Shown here: in pieces, positions 8,537 through 17,253 of the stretch
Position numbering within the stretch: the first letter of the stretch is position 1
How the letters are laid out: the number at the start of each line of letters is the position of its first letter
DNA from: Magnetococcales bacterium DC0425bin3
GTDB lineage: Bacteria; Pseudomonadota; Magnetococcia; Magnetococcales; DC0425bin3
Reading direction: 5' to 3'
NCBI GenBank assembly: GCA_002753665.1
Contig: PEAP01000010.1
Span: forward strand, 1 to 57,069
Length of the DNA stretch: 57,069 nt
Position numbers and translations under genes: made by a program
The notes under the pieces: generated by a model
Told to the model about the DNA's origin: nothing
Seen by the model: the letters and a program-made list of their open reading frames with translations, nothing else
The model's database searches: none

Positions 8537-9436
8537 TCAATCGGTAACCAATCCCACAATGACGGTGATGTTGTCCTTGCCGCCCTGTTTCTTCGCCAGT
8601 TCGATCAAGTGGCGGCAGACCTGGTCGAGGTTGTCCCGTTGCAGGCCCCGCAACTGCTCCTCGATGAGGTCGTCGCCGATCATGCCCGTCAATCCATCCG
8701 TACACAGCAGCACCCGGTCCCCCGGACTCAGCAGGTGGAGCTGAATATCGGGCACCACCTGTTCCACCGGTCCCATGGCCTGGAGAATGACGTTCTGGGC
8801 CGGTGGTCGGCCCTGGGAGCCGAAGTCCAGCCACTGTTGATACAGGGTGTGGTCCTGGGTGACCCGCTTCAGGCCTTCGCCGGCCCGCATCAGGTAGAGC
8901 CGGCTGTCCCCGACATGGAACACCACCGCCCGGGAAAACCCCGGGGGCATCCAGAGTCCCACCAGGGTGGATCCCATCCCGGAACCGTCGTAGTACCCAC
9001 GTTCCTGGTTGATCTCGTTGATCTTCTCGTTGGTATGGACGATGGCGTCCCCAACCTGTTTGATGAGCTGCTGACTCAACTGTTTCCAGGACGAGGTGCT
9101 GGCCACCGATTCCAGGGTATCGATGTCATCGGTGTTCCAGAGGTCTTCCTCTCCGGCAACGATGGTGGGCGCCTCGGGATCAGCCGCCCTGAGGCCGGGG
9201 GCGTTCACGATGGTCACCTCCTCATCGTCCGGCAGGGGGCGGGACAGGTAGTCCATCATCATTTCGATGACATGGGCGCTGGCCACCTCTCCGGCATCGT
9301 GGCCGCCCATGCCATCGGCCACGATCAGGACGCCTGCCTCCTGGCTGATGCGGTAATTGTCCTCGTTGAGGGTGCGGACGCTCCCCACATCGGTGCAGCC
9401 GGACGCCAGCAAACGGTTCGCGATCAGATGGGTCAT
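8537..9436 (-). CDS. PP2C-family serine/threonine protein phosphatase
   Basis: A 299-residue Mg/Mn-dependent phosphatase of the PrpC/Stp type. Motifs in order: VRTLNEDNYR, VADGMGGHDAGEVAS with the metal-binding Asp, GSTLVGLW, HVGDSRLYLMR, LLCTDGLTG and DNITVIVGLV. An acidic insertion at roughly residues 75-125 is longer than in compact PrpC proteins. With the two FHA proteins downstream it would set the phospho-threonine level they read. No Ser/Thr kinase gene is visible in the window. Divergent from hemB. Confidence 0.93.
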   Translation of the reverse strand: MTHLIANRLLASGCTDVGSVRTLNEDNYRISQEAGVLIVADGMGGHDAGEVASAHVIEMMMDYLSRPLPDDEEVTIVNAPGLRAADPEAPTIVAGEEDLWNTDDIDTLESVASTSSWKQLSQQLIKQVGDAIVHTNEKINEINQERGYYDGSGMGSTLVGLWMPPGFSRAVVFHVGDSRLYLMRAGEGLKRVTQDHTLYQQWLDFGSQGRPPAQNVILQAMGPVEQVVPDIQLHLLSPGDRVLLCTDGLTGMIGDDLIEEQLRGLQRDNLDQVCRHLIELAKKQGGKDNITVIVGLVTD

Positions 9437-9642
9437 GCAGCCTCTCCGGAATGGGCCCGCAGCCTGATACAGTCGAGCAAGCGGTCCGATAGTCCCGATA
9501 ATCTACTCTTTTTGTCTCTCCGGGGCGACCCCTTTTTCTGCGCGGATGCCCCATCGCCCCCGGCGGGTGCGCTCCCCGCCTTGCCTGACGGGCGTCCATG
9601 GCGCATCCTCTGGCCGGCGCAACCTCCAACACGGAAGAGCCC

Positions 9643-10647
9643 ATGATCCAACCCCCACGCCCCCGCCGCCGCCCCCGCCGCCTGCGGAGCAATCCTGCCA
9701 TCCGCCGCATGGTGCGGGAGACCCAGGTCCGCCCCGAAGACCTGATTCTGCCCCTGTTCGTGGTTCCCGGGGAAGGGGTTCACCATCCGGTGCCATCCAT
9801 GCCCGGCGTGGCCCAATGCTCCATCGACCTGACCCTGCCCCTGGCCCGTCGCGCCCTGGAACTGGGCCTGGGCGGGGTGATCCTGTTCGGCATTCCCGCC
9901 GCCAAGGACCCGCTGGGCAGCGACGCCTGCGACGATCAGGGCATTGTGCAACGGGCCATCCGCGCCCTCAAGACCGCCCTGCCGGAGCTTTATGTCATCT
10001 CCGATCTCTGCTTCTGCGAGTACACCGACCACGGCCACTGCGGGGTGATCGCCGGCGGCGATGTGGACAACGACGCCACCCTGGAGCGGCTGGGACTCTC
10101 GGCCCTGAGCCACGCCCGGGCCGGCGTGGACATGGTGGCCCCCTCGGGCATGATGGACGGCATGGTGGCCGCCATCCGCGGCGCCCTGGATCGGGGCGGT
10201 CACCCGGGAATCCCCATCCTGTCCTATGCGGCCAAATTCGCCTCCGCCTATTACGGCCCGTTCCGGGATGCGGCCCAGTCCGCCCCGCGATTCGGCGACC
10301 GCCGGACCTACCAGATGGACCCGGCCAACCGCCGCGAGGCCCTGCGGGAGGTGGCCATCGACCTGGAAGAGGGCGCCGACCTGGTGATGGTCAAACCGGG
10401 CCTGGCCTACCTGGATCTGGTGCGAGAGGTTCGGGACCGCTTCGACGTGCCCCTGGCGGTCTACAACGTCAGCGGCGAATACGCCATGCTCAAGGCCGCC
10501 GCCGAACGGGGCTGGATCGACGGCGAACGGGTGATGCTGGAAACCCTCACCGCCTTCAAGCGCGCCGGGGCCGATCTGATTCTCACCTACCACGCCCTGG
10601 AAGCCGCGGAACTGCTGGCCCGGGCCGACCGATCGCCCGTCCCCTGA
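9643..10647 (+). CDS. hemB: Porphobilinogen synthase (delta-aminolevulinate dehydratase)
   Basis: Condenses two 5-aminolevulinates to porphobilinogen. With the ATG at 9643 (GGAAGAG just upstream) the protein is 334 residues, normal for the family; an in-frame ATG at 9598 would add 15 residues. The Schiff-base lysines lie in [15 protein letters not shown] and [11 protein letters not shown]. The segment [14 protein letters not shown] retains the three cysteines of zinc-type enzymes. It supplies the substrate of hemC/hemD in this same window. Confidence 0.96.
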   Translation: MIQPPRPRRRPRRLRSNPAIRRMVRETQVRPEDLILPLFVVPGEGVHHPVPSMPGVAQCSIDLTLPLARRALELGLGGVILFGIPAAKDPLGSDACDDQGIVQRAIRALKTALPELYVISDLCFCEYTDHGHCGVIAGGDVDNDATLERLGLSALSHARAGVDMVAPSGMMDGMVAAIRGALDRGGHPGIPILSYAAKFASAYYGPFRDAAQSAPRFGDRRTYQMDPANRREALREVAIDLEEGADLVMVKPGLAYLDLVREVRDRFDVPLAVYNVSGEYAMLKAAAERGWIDGERVMLETLTAFKRAGADLILTYHALEAAELLARADRSPVP

Positions 10648-10669
10648 CGCTCGCATCGACGAATACACC

Positions 10670-11740
10670 ATGACCATAGCGATTCCAGACCACCCTCCCG
10701 AGGGCCCCATCCGGGCTTTGGGCCTGCTTTCCGGCGGCCTGGACAGCACCCTGGCCGTGCGCCTGCTCCAGGAGCAGGGCATCCATGTGGAGTGCGTCAA
10801 TTTCTTCACCGGCTTCTGCGTCCAGTCCCACACCGCGGCCATCCGCAATCCCAAGCCGGGGGCGCCGCCCCCGCGCCACGATGCCCTGCACGCCGCCCAG
10901 GCCCTGGGGGTCAAGCTCCACATGGTGGACATCTCCGAACCCTATGTGGAGATCGTCACCAACCCCCGCTACGGCTACGGCAAGAACCTCAACCCCTGCC
11001 TGGACTGCAAGATCTTCATGGTCAGAAAGGCCTGGGAGCTGAAGCAGGAGCTGGGCTTCCACTTCCTCTTCTCCGGGGAAGTGGTGGGCCAGCGGCCCAT
11101 GAGCCAGCGCAAGGATACCATGCCCAAGGTGCCCCGGGAGGCGGGGGCCGAAGGCTGGCTGCTGCGGCCCCTCAGCGCCCGGATCCTGCCTCCCACCGAA
11201 CCGGAACGACGCGGCTGGGTGGACCGCTCGCGGCTGATGGATTTTTCCGGCCGCAACCGCAAGCCCCAGATGGCCCTGGCCGAACAATTCGGCATCGTCG
11301 ATTATCCCACTCCGGCCGGCGGCTGCTGCTTCCTCACCGACGAGAACTATAGCCGCCGCCTCCAGGATCTGTGGCAGCACCGGGGGGAGAAACGCTACAC
11401 CCTGGACGACATCTTTCTCCTCAAGGCCGGTCGCCACCTGCGCCCCGCTCCCCACTTCAAGCTGATCGTGGGCCGGGACGCATCCGAGAACAATTTCCTG
11501 GCAGGCTTCCGCCAGGGGCGTACCGCCATCCGCGCCCCGAATCTCCCCGGCCCCCTGGCCCTGCTCGAAGGCAGCGCCGACGACGCCGATCTCGAACTGG
11601 CCTGCCGGATCGTGGCCCGCTTCGGCAAGGGCCGCAACCGCTCCGAGGTCGAGATGGACACCGAAACCGCCGGGGCGTCCCGCCGCTTGCGGGTCCGTCC
11701 CCTGGCCGCGGAAGACATCCCGCCCGATTGGTACCTCTAG
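10670..11740 (+). CDS. PP-loop ATP pyrophosphatase, MnmA/ThiI-like, with C-terminal RNA-binding-like domain
   Basis: A 356-residue protein. The N-terminal half has the PP-loop LLSGGLDSTLAV (residues 16-27) typical of tRNA thiolation and amidation enzymes, followed by LNPCLDCKIFM and AGGCCFLTDENYS, which place cysteines as in thiouridylases. The C-terminal third (KLIVGRDASENNFL onward) resembles the small NFACT-R-like RNA-binding domain seen fused to such PP-loop proteins. A role in tRNA sulfur modification is likely but the base is unknown. It is not canonical MnmA. The five-hairpin element is inserted exactly at its stop codon. Confidence 0.72.
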   Translation: MTIAIPDHPPEGPIRALGLLSGGLDSTLAVRLLQEQGIHVECVNFFTGFCVQSHTAAIRNPKPGAPPPRHDALHAAQALGVKLHMVDISEPYVEIVTNPRYGYGKNLNPCLDCKIFMVRKAWELKQELGFHFLFSGEVVGQRPMSQRKDTMPKVPREAGAEGWLLRPLSARILPPTEPERRGWVDRSRLMDFSGRNRKPQMALAEQFGIVDYPTPAGGCCFLTDENYSRRLQDLWQHRGEKRYTLDDIFLLKAGRHLRPAPHFKLIVGRDASENNFLAGFRQGRTAIRAPNLPGPLALLEGSADDADLELACRIVARFGKGRNRSEVEMDTETAGASRRLRVRPLAAEDIPPDWYL

Positions 11741-11891
11741 AGCCTGTCGCAGAATGCGGCAGGCTCTGCGGCGCAGGGATGCGCCGCCGGAATCAATCGG
11801 TGCAACCGATCGATTCCGTGAGGAAGGCGAAAACGAGTTTTCGCCTTCCGACAAGCAGAATGGCCATGGATGGCCATTCTGCGACAGGCTC
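11740..11891 (+). mobile_element. Five-hairpin MITE-like element, copy 2, with 17-bp terminal inverted repeats
   Basis: The ends are perfect inverted repeats GAGCCTGTCGCAGAATG (11740-11756 and 11875-11891), flanked by the direct duplication TCTA (11736-11739 and 11892-11895). Inside are hairpins at about 11739-11767, 11768-11787, 11788-11818, 11822-11849 and 11855-11882. No transposase is encoded. The target site is the TAG stop of the upstream gene, which is preserved because the base following TCTA is G both before and after insertion. Confidence 0.8.
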
Positions 11892-11903
11892 TCTAGATCC
11901 CAC

Positions 11904-12569
11904 TCAATCGGCCTGGTCCACCGGCAGTTCGGCCAGCCGCCATTCCGGAAAGCCTTCCTCCAGCCGGCGCGCCTTGAACCCTTTCTCCCGCAGCCGCGCC
12001 ACCGCCTCGAAGGAGAGGACACAGTAGGCGCCCCGACAATAGGCCACCACCTCCCGTTCCGGCGGCAGCTCATGCAGGCGCCGCTCCAGTTCCCGCAACG
12101 GGATGTTGAACGCCTTGGGCAGATGCCCCGCCGCGTATTCCTCCGGCGGACGCACGTCCAGCACCGTCACCGTCCCCGCCCGCATCCGTTCCAGCAGCTC
12201 CCCCCGGGGCACCGGCTCCAGGCCGTCCCTGGTCAGCAGATAGCCCCGCACCAGCTCCTCCACCTCCCCCAGCCGGCGTTCGGCGATGCCCCGGATCACG
12301 CCCAACAGGGTCACCACCGCCGGGTCGGCCAGGGCATAGTGGACATACAACCCCTCCTTGCGCGCCGTCACCAGGCCGGCGTGACGCAACTGCTGCAAAT
12401 GTTTGGAGGCATTGGCCACCGACAGCCCGGAAATCTGCGCCAGGGCGTCCACCGTCCGCTCTCCCTGGGCCAGATACTCCAGCAGGGCCAGCCGGTGCCC
12501 CTGCCCCACCGCCTTGCCGATGCGGGCCAGATGATCGAACAGCTCCTGCTTGAAAGAAATGCTTGACAT
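11904..12569 (-). CDS. ArsR-family regulator fused to a rhodanese domain
   Basis: A 221-residue two-domain protein. Residues 1-100 form an ArsR winged helix (recognition segment VANASKHLQQLRHAGLV). Residues 125-215 form a rhodanese domain with catalytic loop CRGAYC. The helix-turn-helix half contains no cysteine, so sensing of persulfide or sulfane sulfur would have to run through the rhodanese loop, unlike two-cysteine sensors such as SqrR/BigR. It is divergent from the redox cluster starting at 12677. A palindrome lies in the gap, so it probably controls both itself and that cluster. Confidence 0.88.
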   Translation of the reverse strand: MSSISFKQELFDHLARIGKAVGQGHRLALLEYLAQGERTVDALAQISGLSVANASKHLQQLRHAGLVTARKEGLYVHYALADPAVVTLLGVIRGIAERRLGEVEELVRGYLLTRDGLEPVPRGELLERMRAGTVTVLDVRPPEEYAAGHLPKAFNIPLRELERRLHELPPEREVVAYCRGAYCVLSFEAVARLREKGFKARRLEEGFPEWRLAELPVDQAD

Positions 12570-12596
12570 AGCATTCCACTGTCTGTTTGAATTGCA

Positions 12597-12614
12597 TTAA
12601 ACCATATGGTTGAT
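12597..12614. promoter_or_regulatory. Putative ArsR-type operator
   Basis: An imperfect palindrome centred on CATATG (TTAAACCATATGGTTGAT), in an unusually AT-rich short gap between the divergent regulator and redox cluster, where an ArsR dimer would block both promoters. Confidence 0.5.
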
Positions 12615-12676
12615 TATTGCTGAACATCGCGACGTTCACCTGCTATCCGTGCCGCGCCGCTTCCGGGAGGTGTCCC

Positions 12677-13294
12677 ATGGCCGATGGGGTGATCCATGGT
12701 TTCAAAGACGGGCATCCAGAACAAGGGATTGCTCACGTCCCGAGCGGCAGGATGGAGTGCGAGGGTTGCCTGGCGCGGATCATGGAGGAATTTTCCAGCC
12801 GTTTCGATCGCAGCGCCAGGCGTTGGGAGCTGGTGGTCTATCCTTCCCTGTGCGCCTTCGTGGTGCTGGCGATCTATGGATTCTTCCTGATCTACAGCCT
12901 CACTTCGGACATGCGATCCATGGCCGTTGCCATGGACCCCCGGATGGGACTCAATATGGCGAACCTGAGCGGCAACATGGGTCTCATCGCCGCAGGCATG
13001 ACACGCATGACGGAGAACATTTCGACCATGTCGGAGGACGTGCGCTCCATGCGGACGGAGATGCAACGGATGACGCCCCATGTCGCCGGGATGGACAAGA
13101 AGATGGATGCGGTCTCCCAGCGGATGGAGGTCATGTCCCGGCAGATGAATGCCCTGGGACCGATGATGTCTTCCATGGGAGACATGAACCATTCCATGCG
13201 GGTCATGACGGGATCCATGGCGCATATGGGGCAGGACATGAACTCCATGTCCCAGCCGGTGAAATTCATGAATACCTTCATGCCGATGCGTTGA
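12677..13294 (+). CDS. Methionine-rich single-pass membrane protein, unknown function
   Basis: 205 residues from the ATG at 12677, which has GGGAGG six bases upstream; longer frames from 12617 lack such a site. Residues 25-35 hold a CEGC motif. A single transmembrane segment follows (about 51-72). The remaining ~128 residues contain about 30 methionines spaced every 3-4 residues, a helical or coiled-coil pattern with methionine on one face. Such density could bind soft metals (Cu, Ag), interact with membranes or scavenge oxidants; none of this is shown. It is the first gene of the redox cluster. Confidence 0.7.
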   Translation: MADGVIHGFKDGHPEQGIAHVPSGRMECEGCLARIMEEFSSRFDRSARRWELVVYPSLCAFVVLAIYGFFLIYSLTSDMRSMAVAMDPRMGLNMANLSGNMGLIAAGMTRMTENISTMSEDVRSMRTEMQRMTPHVAGMDKKMDAVSQRMEVMSRQMNALGPMMSSMGDMNHSMRVMTGSMAHMGQDMNSMSQPVKFMNTFMPMR

Positions 13295-13307
13295 GAGGAG
13301 CAAGAGA

Positions 13308-14129
13308 ATGGCACACGAGGCGTTGCTGCGGTTGGGAATCTTCCTGGGCGTGCTGACCGTTCTGGTGGCATGGGAATTCCTCGCGCCGAGGCGGGGGCGG
13401 GCCCTGACGCGCAAGGAGCGCTGGGTGCCCAATCTGACCCTGGTGGCCATCGACACCCTGTTGGTGCGCCTGCTCTTCCCGGTGACGGCGGTGGCCCTGG
13501 CCGCCCTGGGGCAGGAGCGGGGTTGGGGACTGCTCAACCAGTTCGTCTGGCCCGAATGGGTCGAGATCCTGCTGGCGGTGATGCTGCTGGATTTCGTCAT
13601 CTATCTTCAGCATGTGGTGGTCCACGCCCTGCCGGTGCTGTGGCGCCTGCACATGGTCCATCACGCCGACCTGGACGTGGACGTGACCACCGGCCTGCGC
13701 TTTCACCCGCTGGAGATCGTGCTGTCCATGGGGATCAAGCTGGTGGCGGTGCATGCCAGCGGGGCCTCGCCGCTGGCGGTGATGATCTTCGAAGTGCTGC
13801 TCAACGGCATGGCCCTGTTCAATCATGGCAACATCCGCCTGCCGGAAGGGCTCGACCGGGTGCTGCGCCTGGTGTTCGTGACCCCAGACATGCACCGTTC
13901 CCACCACTCCCACTTGGCGCCGGAAACCAACATGAACTTCGGCTTCAACCTCTCCTGGTGGGACCGCGTCCTCGGCACCTACTGGCCCAAGCCCGCCGAA
14001 GGCCACGAGGCCATGGAGATCGGCCTGGAACATTTACGGGAACCGCGGCAATGCCAGCCCCTGACGGCGCTCCTGCTGTTGCCGTTCCGGTCCAGGCTGG
14101 GGGAATACACCATCAACCGGCGCTGGTGA
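13308..14129 (+). CDS. Sterol desaturase / fatty acid hydroxylase superfamily membrane protein
   Basis: 273 residues with several hydrophobic helices and the three diiron histidine boxes of the superfamily: HVVVH, HMVHH and HRSHH. Members are O2-dependent hydroxylases or desaturases of lipids. The substrate is unknown. AGGAGCAAGAGA precedes the ATG 13 bp after the methionine-rich gene, so the two are co-transcribed. Its presence in a multihaem cluster is unexpected; it may modify a membrane lipid or a quinone-like partner. Confidence 0.85.
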   Translation: MAHEALLRLGIFLGVLTVLVAWEFLAPRRGRALTRKERWVPNLTLVAIDTLLVRLLFPVTAVALAALGQERGWGLLNQFVWPEWVEILLAVMLLDFVIYLQHVVVHALPVLWRLHMVHHADLDVDVTTGLRFHPLEIVLSMGIKLVAVHASGASPLAVMIFEVLLNGMALFNHGNIRLPEGLDRVLRLVFVTPDMHRSHHSHLAPETNMNFGFNLSWWDRVLGTYWPKPAEGHEAMEIGLEHLREPRQCQPLTALLLLPFRSRLGEYTINRRW

Positions 14130-14163
14130 GCAGGCCAGCCGCGCGACAAGGACCGACGACACC

Positions 14164-15387
14164 ATGACGCAAGCAACGGCACACCCATCGCCCATGTCCC
14201 GGCGCGTCATCGGCATCGCTCCCGCCCAACCCAAGGCGCGGCCGCAGCGCTGCATGCCGGTGGACCAGCAACGCTCCCTGGCGGGCCGCTATCCCCTGTG
14301 GGTCAAGGGGCTGTCGCTGCTCGCCTTCACCTGGGCGTTTCTCGGCTGGCTCAACGACGCTTGGTTCTACCAGTTCGACAATTCCATCCTGCTCAACCGC
14401 TACACCGAGTATGGACTCATCGTCGCCTTCGGGATCTGGCGCATCGCCGCGGAGAAGAATCCCTATACCCGCAAGCGGTTGATGCTGCTGGTGGCCAACG
14501 TCGCGGTGCTGTGGTGGCTGATCCCCTGGCTGTTTCCGTTCATCGAGCCGTATGTGGGCTACCTGGGCGTGCTGCCGGCCTTTCCCTCGCTGCACACCCC
14601 CGGGACGCTGACCTTCTTTCTCGTGCTGGCGGCGGTATTCCTCTTTGGGCGGCGGGTGATCTGCGGCTGGAACTGCCCCTGCGTCGGCATCCGCGAGGTG
14701 GTGGGCTTCCCCTTCCGCCAGGCGGATCATGTGCCTCGCGGCAAATGGGCCTGGCGCCTGCGGCATCTCAAGTGGTTGTGGTTCGCCCTGTATCTGGGGG
14801 CCATGGCGGCCATGGTCCATCCGGCCAACAATCAGACCGCCGGCTACCTGGGCTTCTTCGCCCTGATCGTGGTGCTGCCCTATTTCGCCACCATGCTGCT
14901 TTCGCCCTGGATCGGCAATCGGGGCTATTGCCGGTTCCTCTGCCCTTACGGCGCCACCTTCGGGCTGCTGAACAAGGCGGGCGCGTTCCGCATCGATTAT
15001 GCTGTCGATACCTGCACCCAGTGCGGCCTGTGCGAAAAAGTCTGCGACATGGGCATTCCTGTGTGGCAGATGGGAGCGGCGACCGGGAAGATCGACACCA
15101 CCGAGTGCATGGGCTGTGGCCGCTGCGTGACCGAATGCCCCACCAGCAGCCTGGCGTTCCACGATGTGCGCACCCTGCTGCGGCCCGCCCTGCGTCAGGA
15201 TCGCGCCTGGTTGCGGCGGCTGGCGGATTGGACCCGGCCGGCGCCCCGCTGGCGGGCCGCCGGGTTCGCCCTGGTGCTGGCCCTGGCGCTGATCGGGGCG
15301 TGGCACTATTCCGGACTCATCGGCAGCGGCGCGGAACTGATCAGCAACCTGGGGGCCCTATGCGGATTGCCCGTTTCCACCTGGTAG
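14164..15387 (+). CDS. NapH/NosR-like polytopic 4Fe-4S ferredoxin
   Basis: 407 residues with about six transmembrane helices, the two cysteine motifs of the NapH/NosR/CcoG group (CGWNCPC and CRFLCPYG), and two 4Fe-4S clusters (CTQCGLCEKVCDMG and CMGCGRCVTECP) after the last internal helix. A C-terminal helix follows. Such proteins pass quinol electrons to periplasmic reductases or redox maturation systems. The downstream octahaem cytochrome starts 28 bp inside its 3' end, suggesting tight co-expression and electron transfer to it. Confidence 0.87.
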   Translation: MTQATAHPSPMSRRVIGIAPAQPKARPQRCMPVDQQRSLAGRYPLWVKGLSLLAFTWAFLGWLNDAWFYQFDNSILLNRYTEYGLIVAFGIWRIAAEKNPYTRKRLMLLVANVAVLWWLIPWLFPFIEPYVGYLGVLPAFPSLHTPGTLTFFLVLAAVFLFGRRVICGWNCPCVGIREVVGFPFRQADHVPRGKWAWRLRHLKWLWFALYLGAMAAMVHPANNQTAGYLGFFALIVVLPYFATMLLSPWIGNRGYCRFLCPYGATFGLLNKAGAFRIDYAVDTCTQCGLCEKVCDMGIPVWQMGAATGKIDTTECMGCGRCVTECPTSSLAFHDVRTLLRPALRQDRAWLRRLADWTRPAPRWRAAGFALVLALALIGAWHYSGLIGSGAELISNLGALCGLPVSTW

Positions 15388-16697
15388 CCCTGCTGCTCGC
15401 CTGGCCGCTGCTCGCCTGGGGCGGGCTGCCCGACAACGCCCAGGGCACCGGCGAACACGCACCCCATTGGCAACCCGATCCCATGCATGAATACTGGGAT
15501 CCGGGCACCTATCATCGCCCGGAAGCCGAGTCGGTGGAGGGGGTATTCAAGGGGGAGGACTGCCTGGAGTGCCACGCCGAGGCCACCCCCGGCATCGTCA
15601 AGGATTGGCGGGACAGCCGTCACGCCAGGGCGGAGCCACCGGTACTCTGCCCCGCCTGCCATGGCGAGGATCATCAGAAACTGTCTTTCCCCACCCCCCG
15701 GACCTGCGGCACCTGTCATCCCCAGCGGTTGGCCCAGGTGGAGGAGGAAAAGAAATACGGCTTTCCCAGTCACGCCTTGGCCATGGAACGGGCCGTGGAC
15801 AGCAAGCACTTCGCCGACAAACCCAAAGCGGAAGTCGCCTCCTGTCTGCAATGCCATTCGGTGGCGACCAAGTGCGATTCCTGCCACACCCGCCACCGCT
15901 TCGATCCGGCGGAGGCCCGCCGGCCCGAGGCCTGCCTGACCTGCCACAGCGGTCCGCCCCATCCCGATGACCTGGCCTATGCCGCCTCGCCCCACGGCCA
16001 ACGCTACCAGAAGGAAGGCGCCGGCTGGGATTGGAGCAAACCCCTGCGGAAGGGCAACTATCCGAGTCCCACTTGCGCCTATTGCCACATGCGCAACGGC
16101 AATCACCAGGTGGCGGACAAGGCGGTGTGGAAATTCGGCATCCGGGAGATCAACCCACACACCGCCGAAAACGCGATCAAGCGCAAACGCTGGCAGGCGA
16201 CCTGCGCCGACTGCCATCCGCCAGAGACCGCCGGGAACTTTTTCCGGCAACTGGACGACGAACGGCGCACGGCCTGGGGCAGCCTCCAGGGCGTGGAACG
16301 GCTGCTCAAGGCCCTGCGTGGCGATGGCCTGCTGCGCCCCGCGGCCCGGGAGCGCCCGCCCTATCCCATGGATTTCATGGCCCGCCTGTTGCCCCGGGAG
16401 CGTATCGGCTTCTATGAAGGACAGGCCTCGGCCTTCTACAATGTGGGCGCCATCGAGCGGGATTATTTCGAGATGTGGTATTTCGACAATCTGGGCGCCT
16501 ACAAGGGCATGGCCCACGGGGCGCCGGACATGTCCCGCCGCTTCCATGAACGCCTGGACAGCGCCGCCCGAAACATCGCACTACAGGCCAAGCGCCTGAC
16601 TGCGCTGGATGGGAAAAGTCCATCGGGCAAAAATGTGGATCTGACCCCCCTCTGGATGGAGGGGGAGTACACCCGGTTCAACCGGGATCACAATTGA
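15360..16697 (+). CDS. Octahaem c-type cytochrome of the hydroxylamine oxidoreductase (HAO)-like family
   Basis: 445 residues with a signal peptide (MRIARFHLVALLLAWPLLAWG) and eight CxxCH sites in order: CLECH, CPACH, CGTCH, CLQCH, CDSCH, CLTCH, CAYCH and CADCH. The stretch CDSCHTRHRFDPAEARRPEAC followed by CHSGPPHP and SPHG is characteristic of HAO and related octahaem proteins. A C-terminal helical region (YFEMWYFDNLGAYKGMAHG) follows as in HAO. Whether the cross-linking tyrosine of true HAO is present cannot be judged by eye. Activity could be hydroxylamine oxidation, nitrite reduction or, given DsrE/rhodanese neighbours, a sulfur oxyanion reaction. Confidence 0.85.
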   Translation: MRIARFHLVALLLAWPLLAWGGLPDNAQGTGEHAPHWQPDPMHEYWDPGTYHRPEAESVEGVFKGEDCLECHAEATPGIVKDWRDSRHARAEPPVLCPACHGEDHQKLSFPTPRTCGTCHPQRLAQVEEEKKYGFPSHALAMERAVDSKHFADKPKAEVASCLQCHSVATKCDSCHTRHRFDPAEARRPEACLTCHSGPPHPDDLAYAASPHGQRYQKEGAGWDWSKPLRKGNYPSPTCAYCHMRNGNHQVADKAVWKFGIREINPHTAENAIKRKRWQATCADCHPPETAGNFFRQLDDERRTAWGSLQGVERLLKALRGDGLLRPAARERPPYPMDFMARLLPRERIGFYEGQASAFYNVGAIERDYFEMWYFDNLGAYKGMAHGAPDMSRRFHERLDSAARNIALQAKRLTALDGKSPSGKNVDLTPLWMEGEYTRFNRDHN

Positions 16698-16717
16698 CGC
16701 ACCCTGGAGGAAACATC

Positions 16718-17236
16718 ATGCGAAAAACCAGAAAAACCATGGGAACCCTGCTGCTCGGTCTGGCCCTCATCGCTGGTCCTGCGGCGGTTTGGGCGGAAGC
16801 GCCGTCGCAACCGCTGAACGATGCCGACGCCCTGCAAGGGGTCACCGTGGGCAAGGTGGTTTTCGACATCGGCATGGCCAACCCCCAAACCCTGCCCCTG
16901 TATCTCAAGGTGATCGCCCAGACCCACGCCGATCTGGTGCGGCAAAAGGTGGAGCCTCACATCGTCCTGGCCTTCCATGGCGGCGCGGTGAAGCTGATCT
17001 CCAGCAACCGGGAAGCATTGCCCATGGACCAGCACGCCTCTCTGGAAGAAATCGCCGCCCTGATCGCCGACCTGCAAAAGCAACCCGGTGTGCGCATGGA
17101 AGTCTGCGGTCTGGCCACCCGCCTGATGGGCGTGGACAATGCCACCATCCTGCCGGGGATCAAGGTGGTGGGCAATACCTTCGTCTCCCTGACCGGCTAT
17201 CACGCCCAGGGCTACGCCGCCATCCCGATTTATTGA
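16718..17236 (+). CDS. Exported DsrE-family protein
   Basis: 172 residues from an ATG with CTGGAGGAAAC upstream. The signal peptide MRKTRKTMGTLLLGLALIAG...AVWA leads to a DsrE/DsrF-like alpha/beta fold (VVFDIGMANPQTLPLYL, HIVLAFHGGAVKLIS, EVCGLATRLMGV). A single conserved cysteine (in EVCGLA) sits where sulfur-carrier DsrE proteins hold persulfide. Periplasmic export places it beside the octahaem and pentahaem proteins. Function in shuttling sulfur is inferred. Confidence 0.83.
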   Translation: MRKTRKTMGTLLLGLALIAGPAAVWAEAPSQPLNDADALQGVTVGKVVFDIGMANPQTLPLYLKVIAQTHADLVRQKVEPHIVLAFHGGAVKLISSNREALPMDQHASLEEIAALIADLQKQPGVRMEVCGLATRLMGVDNATILPGIKVVGNTFVSLTGYHAQGYAAIPIY

Positions 17237-17253
17237 CGACCGGAGGAATCCTC

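Noticed and set aside
11740-11891. Intrinsic transcription terminator array
   Set aside because: No T-runs follow the hairpins, and the target duplication and terminal repeats show an inserted element.
15360-16697. NrfA-type pentahaem nitrite reductase
   Set aside because: Eight CxxCH sites and the HAO-type CDSCHTRH...RRPEAC stretch are present and there is no CxxCK catalytic haem motif.
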